The translations under genes were made by a program, and so were the position numbers. A stretch of 64,000 bases of DNA from Natranaeroarchaeum sulfidigenes (GTDB taxonomy: Archaea; Halobacteriota; Halobacteria; Halobacteriales; Natronoarchaeaceae): contig NZ_CP064786.1 in NCBI RefSeq assembly GCF_017094485.1, forward strand, positions 1,054,001 to 1,118,000, written 5' to 3'. Within the stretch, counting starts at the first letter, position 1. Each line of letters begins with the position of its first letter. This document shows positions 33,377-42,797 of the stretch, piece after piece. Below the pieces are notes generated by a model that saw nothing but the letters and a program-made list of their open reading frames with translations, ran no database searches and was not told the origin of the DNA.

Positions 33377-33849
33377 TATTCGTCACCTCCCTCTTCGGGT
33401 TCTGCGAGGATCAGCTCGACGTCGACCTCCATCGTGTTCCAGGGGCTCGCACGACCCATCGCGCGGGGTTTGCGACCCTGAACTTCGCCGACCTTGTGGG
33501 CGGCGACGTGTTCGATGAGCATCTCCTCGGGCTCGAATCCCTGCTGCTCCGCGTTGTTCATGCCGTTCTGCAGCAGATCGATGAAGGCCTTGCTGGCCTT
33601 CTCGGGGTATCGACCGGCGTCCCAGCCGTCGATACCCGAGCGGTGACCAACGCCGCTGTTGTGCTGTCGGAACGGAACGGGCTGTTCCTCGTCGATGACC
33701 GCTTCGAGGTACTCGACGGCCTCGGCGGCCGTCTTGCCCTTGATCTCTCGGGCGATCGCCCTGCTGTGCTTGTGGCTCATATGACGCTCCCGAAGCATCG
33801 CTTTCGCGGTGGTCTCCGGGTCGGCGTCGACGCTGTAGTTGATTCCCAT
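33376..33849 (-). CDS. rpl22: Large ribosomal subunit protein uL22
   Basis: The 157-residue protein starts [38 protein letters not shown] and has the tunnel-lining hairpin near the C-terminus ('[33 protein letters not shown]', about 115-147). It binds all six domains of 23S rRNA. The archaeal form is longer than the bacterial one because of an insertion near '[35 protein letters not shown]'. It shares one nucleotide with uS3. Confidence 0.95.
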   Translation of the reverse strand: MGINYSVDADPETTAKAMLRERHMSHKHSRAIAREIKGKTAAEAVEYLEAVIDEEQPVPFRQHNSGVGHRSGIDGWDAGRYPEKASKAFIDLLQNGMNNAEQQGFEPEEMLIEHVAAHKVGEVQGRKPRAMGRASPWNTMEVDVELILAEPEEGGDE

Positions 33850-33852
33850 GGT

Positions 33853-34278
33853 TTATTTGAGCGGTACGAACTTCGACGAGCGGGTCGCTCCGATCCCGGC
33901 CTGTCCGTGTTCGACCGAATTTCGGGTCAACTGGAACTCGCCGAGATAATGTCCGATCATCTCGGGCTCGATTTCCACGCGCTCGAAGCCCTGACCGTTG
34001 TGGACCGCGAAGGTAAGACCAACGAACTCCGGCAGTACCGGCATGTCACGAAGGTGGGTTCGGATCGGGTTGTTCGTGGACTCGTCTTCGCTCGTCTCGC
34101 GGGCCCGTTCGAGCAGTTTCTCGTGCTCGACACCGAGTCCGCGTTCGATGGTTCGCCGCTGTCGTGCGGGAAGCAGTTCCGCGACTTCGTCTACGTCCAT
34201 GTCCTGCAACTCGTCGAGCGTATGGCCGCGATAGGTGAACTCGCCTTCGCGACCGGTTCTGTATTCTGATCCACTCAT
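33853..34278 (-). CDS. rps19: Small ribosomal subunit protein uS19
   Basis: The 141-residue archaeal uS19 has an N-terminal extension ([43 protein letters not shown]) with the RNA-binding '[11 protein letters not shown]' and the core '[43 protein letters not shown]' (about 73-115). It sits in the 30S head and contacts uS13. It overlaps uL2 by 4 nt. Confidence 0.95.
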   Translation of the reverse strand: MSGSEYRTGREGEFTYRGHTLDELQDMDVDEVAELLPARQRRTIERGLGVEHEKLLERARETSEDESTNNPIRTHLRDMPVLPEFVGLTFAVHNGQGFERVEIEPEMIGHYLGEFQLTRNSVEHGQAGIGATRSSKFVPLK

Positions 34279-34997
34279 TCTTTTCCACCTCGTCCGGTTC
34301 GGCTGGACGCGATGTCACCGACCTTCCGGCCCGGCGGTGTATCCCGCGAGACGGATTTCGGCTTGCCGGGGTGCTGGCGGCCACCGCCACCGAAGGGGTG
34401 GTCGACCGCGTTCATGGCAACGCCACGGACGCGTGGGTACTTCGTGCCCCGGGCTTTCATTTTGTGATACTTGTTACCGGCTTTGACGAACGGTTTCTCC
34501 GTTCGGCCACCACCGGCGACGACCCCGATGGTCGCTCGGCACTCGGGATCGAGTCGCTTGACCTCGCCGCTTGGCAGCTGGACGACAGCCGCGTCGCGGT
34601 CGTGCGTGATGAGGTCGGCGCTGACGCCCGAGGATCGGGCGAACTTGCCACCGTCTCCGGGGCTGGACTCGACGTTACAGACGGGGACACCTTCCGGAAT
34701 CTCGGCGAGCGGAAGCGTGTTGCCCGGCTGGATCTCCGCGGAGATCCCAACCTGAATGGTATCGCCGACTGCGACACCTTCGGGGGTAAGGATCATCCGC
34801 TGATCGCCGTCCTCGAACTCGACGACCGCAATCGGCGCACTGCGCGCTGGGTCGTGTTCGATATCGACGACCGTCCCGGAGACGAGATCGCTCTCTTCGG
34901 GGGTCTTGTGCTGCTTGTCGGACTTGTATCGGTGCGAGGGAGCCCGGAACGTCGAGCCACCGCGACCGCGTCGCTGTCCCTGAATTCGTCGTCCCAT
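34275..34997 (-). CDS. rpl2: Large ribosomal subunit protein uL2
   Basis: The 240-residue protein is close to the peptidyl transferase centre. It starts [35 protein letters not shown] and has the signature '[37 protein letters not shown]' (about 193-229) with the His that approaches the active centre. It is the short archaeal type lacking part of the bacterial N-terminus. It follows uL23 by 2 nt. Confidence 0.96.
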   Translation of the reverse strand: MGRRIQGQRRGRGGSTFRAPSHRYKSDKQHKTPEESDLVSGTVVDIEHDPARSAPIAVVEFEDGDQRMILTPEGVAVGDTIQVGISAEIQPGNTLPLAEIPEGVPVCNVESSPGDGGKFARSSGVSADLITHDRDAAVVQLPSGEVKRLDPECRATIGVVAGGGRTEKPFVKAGNKYHKMKARGTKYPRVRGVAMNAVDHPFGGGGRQHPGKPKSVSRDTPPGRKVGDIASSRTGRGGKE

Positions 34998-34999
34998 TA

Positions 35000-35263
35000 T
35001 CAGAACACCCCGATTCTGGATGCGACTTCGTCGGCCGCGTCGTCGGGGCCGAGTTCGACTGTCGCTTTCTTGGTTCCGTCCATGGTGATCTGTGTGTTCA
35101 CGTCGACGACTTCGACGTCGAAGCGATGGGAAACCGCGTCGGCGATCTCCGGCTTCGCGGCATCGACGTCGACGACGAACTGCAGCTTGTTCTCGAAGTC
35201 CATGTCGTTCATCGCCTTCTCGGTGACGAGCGGATGAACGATGACGTCTCGATCCTGCGTCAT
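35000..35263 (-). CDS. rpl23: Large ribosomal subunit protein uL23
   Basis: The 87-residue protein starts MTQDRDVIVHPLVTEKAMNDMDFENKLQFVVDVDAAKPEIADAV, with the conserved 'HPLVTEKAM' segment. It sits at the tunnel exit and docks the signal recognition particle and SecY. The start overlaps the uL4 stop by 4 nt. It lacks the extended loop of bacterial uL23, as in other archaea where eL39 takes that space. Confidence 0.95.
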   Translation of the reverse strand: MTQDRDVIVHPLVTEKAMNDMDFENKLQFVVDVDAAKPEIADAVSHRFDVEVVDVNTQITMDGTKKATVELGPDDAADEVASRIGVF

Positions 35264-36012
35264 CGGTCTGCCACCTCCTCGATGGCGCTCTCGGTAAACA
35301 CCGTCAGTCGGCCTCCGTTCGCGCCGGGCGCGAGGTCTTCCGTGTTGACCTCGCTCGCCGTCGCGACGTCTGCGCCGGCGAGGTTGCGGGCCGCTCGGGA
35401 CGGGCCAGCCTCGCTCGACGTGACAAAGAGGATCGACCGCGGGTTCGTGTACTTCCGTCCGCGGGTCGTCCCTCGACCAGCGCGGACCGATCGGTTCTCG
35501 TCGGCGCGTTCGATGTCCTCGTGGACGCCGAGGGCTTCGAGCAGGGAGACGACCTCCTGGGTCTTCTCAAGCTCCTCGAACTCGTCGTCGACGACGAGCG
35601 GGAGTTCGAGATCCTCGTCGAACTCGTGACCGCGTTCGGCGACTGCTTCCGCGTCCGCCGTTGCGGCGATCGCGGCGCGGGTCGCGAGCTTTCGCTCCTT
35701 GTCGTTGATGTCGAGGCCCTGATCTTTCTCGGCCTTCGGCGGGTGTGCGCGGCGGCCACTGACGGCCTGCGGGACACGGCGTGCGGTACCGTTCTCCCGT
35801 GGCACGTGTGCCATGCCGCGACCGCTACCCTGTGACTCCGCAGGTGTGCGAAGCCCAGCGTACTCGTCCGAGCCGTAGTCCTGTTTCCGGTTTGCCTGAG
35901 CGGCGAGCACTGCGCGCTCGATCAGATCCGTCCGGATCGGCGTCTCGAAGACGTCCGGAAGGTCGATCGTGCCCGCGTCCTCACCGTCGAGGTCACGTAC
36001 TGTTGCCTGCAT
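35260..36012 (-). CDS. rpl4: Large ribosomal subunit protein uL4
   Basis: The 250-residue archaeal uL4 starts MQATVRDLDGEDAGTIDLPDVFETPIRTDLIERAVLAAQANRKQDYGSDEYAGLRTPAESQGSGRG and has the tunnel-reaching loop 'ENGTARRVPQAVSGRRAHPPKAEKD' (about 73-97). In archaea it lines the constriction with uL22. The gene follows uL3 by 3 nt and overlaps uL23. Confidence 0.95.
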   Translation of the reverse strand: MQATVRDLDGEDAGTIDLPDVFETPIRTDLIERAVLAAQANRKQDYGSDEYAGLRTPAESQGSGRGMAHVPRENGTARRVPQAVSGRRAHPPKAEKDQGLDINDKERKLATRAAIAATADAEAVAERGHEFDEDLELPLVVDDEFEELEKTQEVVSLLEALGVHEDIERADENRSVRAGRGTTRGRKYTNPRSILFVTSSEAGPSRAARNLAGADVATASEVNTEDLAPGANGGRLTVFTESAIEEVADR

Positions 36013-36015
36013 AGA

Positions 36016-37029
36016 TTATCCTTGATTCGATTCCGTAGATACGTAGCGCACCTCGGGATCGAGGCGCGGCTGGTCGTTCGGTCGCACGGCCTGGCGGAAC
36101 CGAAGGACGCGCTGGGAGGGCCCTGGAAGGGACCCTTTCACGAGCGCGTACTCGCCGTCGATCTCGCCGTAGTTGACGAGGCCACCCGCGGGGGTGACGT
36201 CGTCGTCGCCGAGATCGATCAGGCGTTTGTTCAGCTCCGTTCGCTGGTGGTAGCCGGTCTGACCCTGCTGTGGAACCGTCGAGCGAACTCGGGACGGGTT
36301 CCACGGGCCGAGGTTACCGATCCGGCGCCGCCAGCCCTGACGTGCGTGCTTTCCTTTTCGTTTCTGAACGCCCCATCGCTTGACTGGGCCCTGCGTTCCT
36401 TTCCCTTTCGTCACACCGGCGACGTCCATGTACTCGCCGGGCCGGAAGATCTGGTCGGCGTCGTGTTCGCCGCCGTCTTCCAGCAGTTCGAGACCGTACT
36501 CGAGGCGGTCCTCGATGGAGCCGCCGCCGATCCGAGTCTCCATGACATCGGGTTTCTTTTTCGGAACGCTCTTGACCTCGCTCGGAACCGTATGCGTGAT
36601 CATCCGGAGGTCGGCGATCCGACCCTCGGCAACTGCGTCGCGGATCTCCGTCTCCGCGGCGTCCGCGTCGTGTTCCTCGGGAAGGTCAAGTGTGCGATCG
36701 AGTTCCTCGTGGAACTCGGTGGCCCAGACTTCGGTCAGCGGTTTCTGACCGTAGGGCGTGTCCTCGTACGCTCGCAGGGCGACCGCCCGCATGGGCGGCG
36801 TCTCCACGATGGTGACCGGAACCGTCTCCTCCATTCCCTCGGTGGGCGAGTCGGCTTCGTCGTTGATCATCACCACGTGGGTCATGCCAGCCTTGTAGCC
36901 GGCAAAACCCTGAAGCGTCGGCTGTCCGTCGTCACTCGGCCACGAGTTGAAGCGTGGGACCTCGCTGGTCGCACGCTTGCGTGGGCCGAATCCCAACGAG
37001 CCTTTGCGTGGTCTGCTTGGTTGTGGCAT
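36016..37029 (-). CDS. rpl3: Large ribosomal subunit protein uL3
   Basis: The 337-residue archaeal uL3 starts MPQPSRPRKGSLGFGPRKRATSEVPRF and has the core 'FRPGEYMDVAGVTKGKGTQGPVKRWGVQKRKGKHARQGWRRRIGNLGPWNP' (about 195-245) whose loop reaches the peptidyl transferase centre. It is the first ribosomal protein of the operon. The SPOUT methyltransferase gene ends 7 nt upstream, so both should share one promoter. Confidence 0.96.
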   Translation of the reverse strand: MPQPSRPRKGSLGFGPRKRATSEVPRFNSWPSDDGQPTLQGFAGYKAGMTHVVMINDEADSPTEGMEETVPVTIVETPPMRAVALRAYEDTPYGQKPLTEVWATEFHEELDRTLDLPEEHDADAAETEIRDAVAEGRIADLRMITHTVPSEVKSVPKKKPDVMETRIGGGSIEDRLEYGLELLEDGGEHDADQIFRPGEYMDVAGVTKGKGTQGPVKRWGVQKRKGKHARQGWRRRIGNLGPWNPSRVRSTVPQQGQTGYHQRTELNKRLIDLGDDDVTPAGGLVNYGEIDGEYALVKGSLPGPSQRVLRFRQAVRPNDQPRLDPEVRYVSTESNQG

Positions 37030-37036
37030 TGTGTTC

Positions 37037-37942
37037 TCACTCTGGGAGTGTTAGGCAGGCAAGCGAGGCGAACATCGCTTCTTCAGTTCGCACCACCTGG
37101 CTGCCCTGGTTTGGAACCGTATTGAGCCAGAGGTCGAACCGGCTGGGTGCGCCCGGTTCGACGTCGATCCGCGACGGGACCGTCCCATCGCGTGTCTCGT
37201 CTCCGTTCCCGGGGACTCCGTCCCCGTCCGCTCGTTGCTCGATGGATACCCCATCGAGCATCTCCGGAAGCCCTCTCTCGGGCGAGCCGAAGGCGACGGT
37301 CATCCCGTCGGCCTCGATTCGTCCGGCCAGCGTTCCGAGTCGCGAGACGCTGAGGTTCTCGCCGAACCTCGACGTCGCGATCCGGACACCGGCGTCCTCA
37401 CGGCCGAGCGCTTCCGAAAGGTCCATGCGATGGATCGATAGCCCCGAAACGGGCTCGTCGACCAACTTCGCACGGACCGGCTCTCGCGAAGAGATCCTGA
37501 CTGTTACGCGCTCTCCCTCGTCGACCTCCATTTTCGGAGGAACGACAAGCGAGATCGGGTGTTGCAAGCCGCAATTGACCCGTACGCGCCCGTCAGGTCC
37601 GACCTCGGTCACGATTCCCTGTCTTGTCGACCCCGAATCGTCGGATTCGGAGCCGGTCTGTGACGGTGCGCGGAGCGGCGGCAGGACGCCCGCGTACTCC
37701 AGTTCGCTCCGCGTTCCCCACGCCTCCTTTCGGAGGTGCGGCGGAGTCGCGGCGTACCGCAGCACGGTTTCGACGAACCCGCCGCCCCATCTGCGTTCGC
37801 CGTCCCGATCAGGGAAGACGATCAGACGGTCCGCCCGGAAGACCGTTGCCGCACGGGCAACGTAGCCGATCTTGCGAGTTGCCTCGCGTTTGTCTTCGGC
37901 TTCCCGGACGAGAGACGACGGCACGAGTACGCTGACTGTCAT
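37037..37942 (-). CDS. SPOUT-fold RNA methyltransferase (DUF171, putative rRNA uridine N3-MTase)
   Basis: The 301-residue protein starts MTVSVLVPSSLVREAEDKREATRKIGYVARAATVFRADRLIVFPD. The SPOUT methyltransferase halves (about 1-80 and 200-301, with the trefoil-knot Gly-rich 'VAFGSPERGLPEML') flank an OB-fold insertion with 'GIVTEVGPDGRVRVNCGLQHPISL' (about 110-133). This is the C9orf114/SPOUT1 (Methyltrans_RNA2) family, annotated in archaea as putative RNA uridine N3 methyltransferase. It leads the S10 operon, which fits an rRNA target. The 175-codon upstream extension is rejected. A TATA-like ttttag lies about 55-60 nt upstream. Confidence 0.87.
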   Translation of the reverse strand: MTVSVLVPSSLVREAEDKREATRKIGYVARAATVFRADRLIVFPDRDGERRWGGGFVETVLRYAATPPHLRKEAWGTRSELEYAGVLPPLRAPSQTGSESDDSGSTRQGIVTEVGPDGRVRVNCGLQHPISLVVPPKMEVDEGERVTVRISSREPVRAKLVDEPVSGLSIHRMDLSEALGREDAGVRIATSRFGENLSVSRLGTLAGRIEADGMTVAFGSPERGLPEMLDGVSIEQRADGDGVPGNGDETRDGTVPSRIDVEPGAPSRFDLWLNTVPNQGSQVVRTEEAMFASLACLTLPE

Positions 37943-38168
37943 GCCGTGACGCTTCGACGCCTCGCCACTAGACTGTGCCGATCTTTTCCCGTCCGGCCCT
38001 AAAAGGGTGCCGGATCGTTTTCGCCACTGAGAGCCGTTCACACCCGTGTTGTGAAGGGTTACCGTGGTTTTGTTACGGGCTGTCCAGAGACAGTTGTCGA
38101 ATGCAATGGTCCCTCGCGTGCGCGCACCTGAAAGACTTACAGTCCGGTGCCTGCTTTGACTCTGTAGG

Positions 38169-38573
38169 ATGTCAGCTAACGCATCGTCCCCATCGCTCGT
38201 AATCCGAGCGCTATGGTTTGTCTTCGTCGGCTGGTGGCTCACCGGTCTCTGGCTCTCGGTCGCCTGGTTCCTGAACATCACGATCATCGGGATTCCGATC
38301 GGGATCAAGATGATTAACCGCGTCCCGAAAGTACTCTCACTGAAGTCGTCACAGCGACAGCTCATGGCCGGGCCGGACGGGAGCGTCGTCGAGTCGGGAC
38401 CGAAACAGCCCAGCCTCCTGCTCCGTGGCGTCTGGTTCGTCTTCGTCGGCTGGTGGGCCAGCGCCATCTGGACCGGGGTCGCCTACCTGTTGACGCTGTC
38501 GATCGTCGGTATCCCGCTCGCGGTGATCATGTACAACAAGCTTCCTTTCATCGTCTCGCTGTACAAATACTGA
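38169..38573 (+). CDS. YccF-domain membrane protein
   Basis: The 134-residue membrane protein contains two copies of the YccF repeat: 'IRALWFVFVGWWLTGLWLSVAWFLNITIIGIPIGIKMI' (11-49) and 'LRGVWFVFVGWWASAIWTGVAYLLTLSIVGIPLAVIMY' (about 83-121). Each copy holds one or two hydrophobic segments, so the topology is about four passes. The function of YccF proteins is not established. It is transcribed divergently from the ribosomal operon. The promoter lies in the 226-nt gap, with a TATA-like 'cttaca' about 30 nt before the start. Confidence 0.88.
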   Translation: MSANASSPSLVIRALWFVFVGWWLTGLWLSVAWFLNITIIGIPIGIKMINRVPKVLSLKSSQRQLMAGPDGSVVESGPKQPSLLLRGVWFVFVGWWASAIWTGVAYLLTLSIVGIPLAVIMYNKLPFIVSLYKY

Positions 38574-38713
38574 GGCGTCGAGAGTGGTTGCGGATGTTCT
38601 GGGGGTGAGCCGGTCCAGATCGTGGCTCCGTGCCGTGGTTCTTCCTCTCGAACCGCCTCGCTTTCGCAACTCTTATACAACAGTCTCTCGTTATCTGTGA
38701 ATGCAGACAGGGC

Positions 38714-38784
38714 GCGTCGGTAGTGTAGTGGTATCACGTGACCTTGCCATGGTCACAACCGGGGTTCAAATCCCCGCCGACGCA
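38714..38784 (+). tRNA. tRNA-Gly (anticodon GCC)
   Basis: The 71-nt gene has acceptor arm GCGTCGG (38714-38720) with CCGACGC (38777-38783) and discriminator A at 38784. The anticodon stem TGACC/GGTCA encloses TTGCCAT, which gives anticodon GCC. The T-arm is GGGGTTCAAATCCCC. CCA is not encoded. A TATA-like cttatac at about 38670-38676 provides the promoter. The 3' end is duplicated about 90 nt downstream. Confidence 0.96.
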
Positions 38785-38900
38785 TTTCTCAGCGCTCACA
38801 ATTCCGTGAGCGCTGTGTATGCGGTACGAGGGGATTTGAACCACGCAAATCCGAACGCGTGAGGATTTGCAATCGGGTTCAGATCCCCGCCGACGCATTC
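38785..38900 (+). repeat. Tail cassette derived from the tRNA-Gly 3' end
   Basis: In order: a perfect 10-bp hairpin CAGCGCTCAC/GTGAGCGCTG (38790-38815); an exact 13-nt inverted copy of the T-arm, ggggatttgaacc (38830-38842); a second perfect 8-bp hairpin GCAAATCC/GGATTTGC (38845-38852 with 38863-38870); and a direct copy of the tRNA T-arm plus acceptor end (38875-38899, one mismatch). The layout is the same as behind tRNA-Pro at 5793-6084, although the sequence copied is that of the local tRNA. Confidence 0.82.
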
Positions 38901-39263
38901 TTGCGGTGGTTTCACCCCCGGCCAGTTCGCTCCTCGGTTCAGCCAGACCATCGGAACACTCGTCACTCAGAAAACAGACGGGATTCTCTCGCTGTATCAT
39001 GATAGCAAACCGCAGCACAAAGGGGAGTGCACGGAGGAGATACTACAATCTCTCATCACGGTTGAGGAACGCACCGGCCAGTATTGATCTTGCTGAGATA
39101 TCTCTGAGTTCCGAAGTGGTTCGCGCCGTCGAGAACGGCTGCCGTTTGCTCGACGCATCACACTTTCCTACAGCGTCGGTCTGAAGATGGCGGGTGGCTA
39201 TACAGCGCCTGGTTCGACGGGTAATCTCATCATACTAATCAGGGAGTGAGAGGAGTAGCGAGT
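38901..39263. other. Non-coding spacer downstream of the tRNA-Gly tail
   Basis: I see no gene in this stretch. It is AT-richer than its surroundings and could hold further decayed tail or element sequence, but no repeat is clear enough to name. The last part supplies the promoter of the ATP-grasp gene: a weak 'catcatactaatc' at about 39228-39240 lies 25-35 nt before the start at 39264, and GGAG lies at 39252-39255. Confidence 0.5.
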
Positions 39264-40460
39264 ATGTCAACGGACGTGGGGGTGGATGGCGTACTGATAC
39301 CAACGGGGTTCGATCCCGGCAGTTACTCGTGTGTCCGGTCACTGTCTCGTCGCGGGATCCGGACGCTCGTTGCCTCCCAGTACGATTCAGTTCCTGCAGC
39401 TGGATCGCGTTTTTGTGACGAGTTTGTCCGTATCCCTGCGCCAAACGACGATTTACTCGCGTATCGAGATGCATTGCTACAACTGGCGGCCCGTAAGGAC
39501 GTGACGACGATCCTCCCGCTCAGGCCACAGGACACGTACCTGTTCTCACTGTACGAGTCATTGTTCGAAGAACACGTTTCCCTGGTGACGCCACCAATGG
39601 AGACGCTCAGAACTGTCCACGACCGAGTGTTGCTCGTCGAGGCGGCGGAATCGGCGGGTGTCCCAGTCCCCGAAACCTGTCTTCTCTCCGATGTCGAACG
39701 CGTCGACCGTAAGCTGATCGTCAAATCACGGTACAACCTGCTCGCGAGCGAATACCTCGATTCGTACTCCGAACGGGAATCGGCGACCGCAAAGGCCGTG
39801 AGCCACTACCGACCGGGCGACGAGTTCGACCGAGAGTCGCTCACCGAGGAAATGGGCCACGACCCGATCGTCCAGGAGTACATTCCCTCAAGTGACGAGT
39901 ACGTCTTCGGGGCGCTCTACGATCACGGGCAGGCAGTTGCGACCTTCCAGCACCGCCAAATTCGCGGGGACTCCTACACCGGCGGCGGTGGTGTCTACCG
40001 CAAATCGGTCGATATCCCCGAACTCGAACGTGTCGGACGGCAGATCCTCGACAGCATTGAGTATCACGGCCTCGCCTGCATCGAGTATATGCGTCACGAG
40101 GAGACCGACGAGTTCGTCCTCACGGAGATCAATCCCCGGCTCTGGCAGTCCCTGCCCTGTGCGGTCCGCGGTGGTGCTGATTTCCCGTGGTACTACTGGC
40201 TACTGGCGACAGGCCAATCCGATATGATCGATCCACACTACGAGGTCGGCGTCGGGTCTCACCTGCTGTACGGCGAGTTCGGACATCTCCGTAGCGTCTT
40301 CACCGATGACTCGCCGATCGTTTCCCGTCCCTCCGCGCGGGGAGCGGTCTGGGAGATCGTCCAGTCATGTTACGATGATCCACACTTCGATAACCTTCGC
40401 TTCGACGATCCACGACCCTTCGTTCGTGGGCTCGGACACGTCCTGAAAAAGGGCAAGTGA
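39264..40460 (+). CDS. ATP-grasp carboxylate-amine ligase family protein
   Basis: The 398-residue protein begins with a preATP-grasp domain ('DGVLIPTGFDPGSYSCVRSLSRRGIRTLVAS', about 9-39), then the ATP-grasp fold with 'RKLIVKSRYNLLASEY' (about 141-156), 'DPIVQEYIPSSDEYVFGALYDHGQAVATFQHRQIRG' (about 192-227), and the Mg-binding 'FVLTEINPRLWQSLP' (about 286-300). Enzymes of this type join a carboxylate to an amine via acyl phosphate. In haloarchaea similar genes sit near cell-surface sugar genes, but here no such neighbours appear, so the substrate is open. The start is at 39264, not the GTG six codons upstream. Confidence 0.82.
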   Translation: MSTDVGVDGVLIPTGFDPGSYSCVRSLSRRGIRTLVASQYDSVPAAGSRFCDEFVRIPAPNDDLLAYRDALLQLAARKDVTTILPLRPQDTYLFSLYESLFEEHVSLVTPPMETLRTVHDRVLLVEAAESAGVPVPETCLLSDVERVDRKLIVKSRYNLLASEYLDSYSERESATAKAVSHYRPGDEFDRESLTEEMGHDPIVQEYIPSSDEYVFGALYDHGQAVATFQHRQIRGDSYTGGGGVYRKSVDIPELERVGRQILDSIEYHGLACIEYMRHEETDEFVLTEINPRLWQSLPCAVRGGADFPWYYWLLATGQSDMIDPHYEVGVGSHLLYGEFGHLRSVFTDDSPIVSRPSARGAVWEIVQSCYDDPHFDNLRFDDPRPFVRGLGHVLKKGK

Positions 40461-40526
40461 CCGCGCCTGCCGCCGAAATAGACATTCAACGCGGGGTTTT
40501 TGCCCTCCCCGTCGCAACCGTATGTT

Positions 40527-41084
40527 GTGACCGACGATAGCCTCTCGTGGGAGACCATCGACTCCCAGACTTCCTACACGTGTCCCGGCTTCGACGTCGA
40601 AACCGACGATGTCCGACTGCCAGATGGCACCGAAACGACGTTCGATTATCTTTCGGAACCACCAGCAGTGATCGTACTACCGTTTACCTCGGACGACGAT
40701 GTCGTCGTCATCGAGGAGTGGCGACAGGCTGTCGGCCGCATCAATCGTGGGCTACCGGTCGGAAGCGTCGAACCGGACGACAGGTCGCTGATAGCAGCCG
40801 CCCGCCGGGAACTTCGTGAGGAGACTGGCTACGAGGGCGATGAGTTCGAGCAGCTGACCACGGTCGAACCGATGAACGGGGCCGCAAACAGCGTCTATCA
40901 TCTGTTCGTCGCCCGAGGCTGCGAGCCGACTGCCGAGCAGGACCTCGATCACAACGAGAGTATCCGTGTCGACACGACGACGTTCGAGGCACTCCACGAC
41001 GCTGTCGCCAACGACGAAATCCGTGACGGGCGGACGGTGCTCGCCGTCCTTCGATATCTGATCGCCGACGAACGGAATCCTTAG
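40527..41084 (+). CDS. NUDIX hydrolase
   Basis: The 185-residue protein has a Nudix box in '[26 protein letters not shown]' (about 79-104), with the catalytic REL-REE-TG core intact. The Glu normally seven residues before RE is replaced because the loop has one extra residue and an Asp, a small variation. The fold resembles ADP-ribose pyrophosphatases, which hydrolyse nucleoside diphosphates linked to X. The GTG at 40527 is chosen. The longer reading from 40500 uses a TTG, and the ATG at 40522 is out of frame. It precedes tgtA by 25 nt. Confidence 0.82.
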   Translation: MTDDSLSWETIDSQTSYTCPGFDVETDDVRLPDGTETTFDYLSEPPAVIVLPFTSDDDVVVIEEWRQAVGRINRGLPVGSVEPDDRSLIAAARRELREETGYEGDEFEQLTTVEPMNGAANSVYHLFVARGCEPTAEQDLDHNESIRVDTTTFEALHDAVANDEIRDGRTVLAVLRYLIADERNP

Positions 41085-41109
41085 GCCGACACCTGCCCTC
41101 GTCCCGAGC

Positions 41110-42579
41110 ATGCGCGATCACTTCGAGTCACGCGACACTGACGCTGCGGGACGGATCGGAGAGCTAACCGTCCCGCGGGCTGGCGTCACCGTCGAAACCC
41201 CGGCGCTGCTGCCGGTGATCAACCCGAACCTCCAGACGATATCGCCAGCCCGTCTCCAGGAGGAGTTCGGCGCGGAGATCCTCATCACAAACTCCTACAT
41301 CATCCACAACAACGAGGACCTCCGCGAACGCGCCCGCGAGGAGGGGTTGCACGACCTGCTCGATTTCGACGGCGCAATTATGACCGATTCCGGCTCCTTC
41401 CAGCTTTCCGAATACGGCGAAATCGACGTCAGGACCGATGAGATCCTCCGGTTTCAACACGAGATCGGCTCCGACATCGGGACACCGGTCGACATCCCCA
41501 CGCCGCCTGACGTCTCACGCGAGCGTGCGGAATCCGAACTTGCTACCACACAGGAACGTATCGAGGCGGCCGAGTCGATCGACACCGGTGAGATGCTCGT
41601 AACGGCTCCTGTACAGGGATCGACGTACCCCGATCTGCGCGAGCAAGCGGGTGCACACGCAGACGCCACCGGCCACGATGTCTTCCCGATCGGCGCGGTT
41701 GTACCTCTGATGAACGAGTATCGCTACGGGGATATGGTCGACGTCGTGGCGGGAGCCAAACGTGGGCTTGGCATCGATGCTCCAGTCCACCTGTTTGGGG
41801 CCGGGCATCCGATGATGTTCGCGCTCGCCGTCGCGATGGGCTGTGACCTGTTTGACTCCGCCGCCTACGCCCTGTACGCCCGCGACGACCGCTACCTGAC
41901 CGTTCGGGGCACCGAGCACCTCGACGAGTTGGACTATCTTCCCTGCTCGTGTCCAGTCTGTATCGAACATACGCCCGCCGACCTGCGCTCGCTCGACGAT
42001 CAGGCGCGCGAGGAAGCGCTCGCGGCGCACAATCTCCACGTTACCTTCGCGGAGATCCGTCGTATCAAGCAGGCGATCCGAAGCGGTAACCTACTCGAAC
42101 TCGTCGAGGAGCGTGCCCGGAGCCACCCTGCCATGCTCGATGGCTATCGCGCACTATGTGATCACACAGACCAGCTCGAACGTGAGGACCCTGCTTCGAA
42201 GAGCACGTTCTTCTATCTCTCCCACGAGAGCGCTCGACGACCGGAAGTCCGGCGTCATCACCGTCGTCTTGACCGACTCGACCCCGAGGGGACGGTCCTT
42301 CTAACCGAAGGCGACAGTTCGAACAACTACGACGAATCGTGGCGGATCGTCCCACCCTTTGGCCCGTTTCCCCGCGCACTCTCGGAAACGTATCCGCTAA
42401 CTGCTGAAGTACCCGACCGACTTGATGTGAGCGCGTACGAGGCCGCAGCCGACGGCGTCACTCGGGTCGTCGAGTCGAACCCCGATACGGAGTTCGTACT
42501 CGGTCACTGGGACTGGCCCGCGTCGGCGCTCGACCGCGTCCCCGACCGGGTCGACTCGTTCGTACTCGGCGAAAAGTAG
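41110..42579 (+). CDS. tgtA: tRNA-guanine(15) transglycosylase (archaeosine pathway)
   Basis: The 489-residue enzyme swaps guanine-15 in the tRNA D-loop for preQ0, the first committed step of archaeosine on tRNA. It has the TIM-barrel '[33 protein letters not shown]' (about 33-65) and the acidic '[13 protein letters not shown]' with Asp93 at the active site. Zinc ligands are Cys279, Cys281 and Cys284 (CSCPVC) plus a His. It lacks the PUA domain, which in this family resides on ArcS. ArcS follows 218 nt downstream on the same strand. Confidence 0.94.
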   Translation: MRDHFESRDTDAAGRIGELTVPRAGVTVETPALLPVINPNLQTISPARLQEEFGAEILITNSYIIHNNEDLRERAREEGLHDLLDFDGAIMTDSGSFQLSEYGEIDVRTDEILRFQHEIGSDIGTPVDIPTPPDVSRERAESELATTQERIEAAESIDTGEMLVTAPVQGSTYPDLREQAGAHADATGHDVFPIGAVVPLMNEYRYGDMVDVVAGAKRGLGIDAPVHLFGAGHPMMFALAVAMGCDLFDSAAYALYARDDRYLTVRGTEHLDELDYLPCSCPVCIEHTPADLRSLDDQAREEALAAHNLHVTFAEIRRIKQAIRSGNLLELVEERARSHPAMLDGYRALCDHTDQLEREDPASKSTFFYLSHESARRPEVRRHHRRLDRLDPEGTVLLTEGDSSNNYDESWRIVPPFGPFPRALSETYPLTAEVPDRLDVSAYEAAADGVTRVVESNPDTEFVLGHWDWPASALDRVPDRVDSFVLGEK

Positions 42580-42797
42580 CACACGCTTATATCCCTGCCA
42601 GCTGTCCACATCCTTATCAACCATCGAGCGGCCAGCGGTACCCATGCACTGACATTCGCCTCGGAGCGGTTCGCGGGTGTGCGACATCACGCTCCGAGAA
42701 CAGCCGGTGTCGCCTGTTCGCCAGAACGTCCTCGCTTCCCAGCGCCGCGGCGATCCGGGACCGATAGCCTCTTTCACGCACCGGGATAGGGCTAGGT

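Noticed and set aside
37943-38467. 175-residue N-terminal extension of the SPOUT methyltransferase
   Set aside because: It runs antisense through the YccF gene and lacks similarity to the family, whose N-terminus fits MTVSVLVPSS at 37942.
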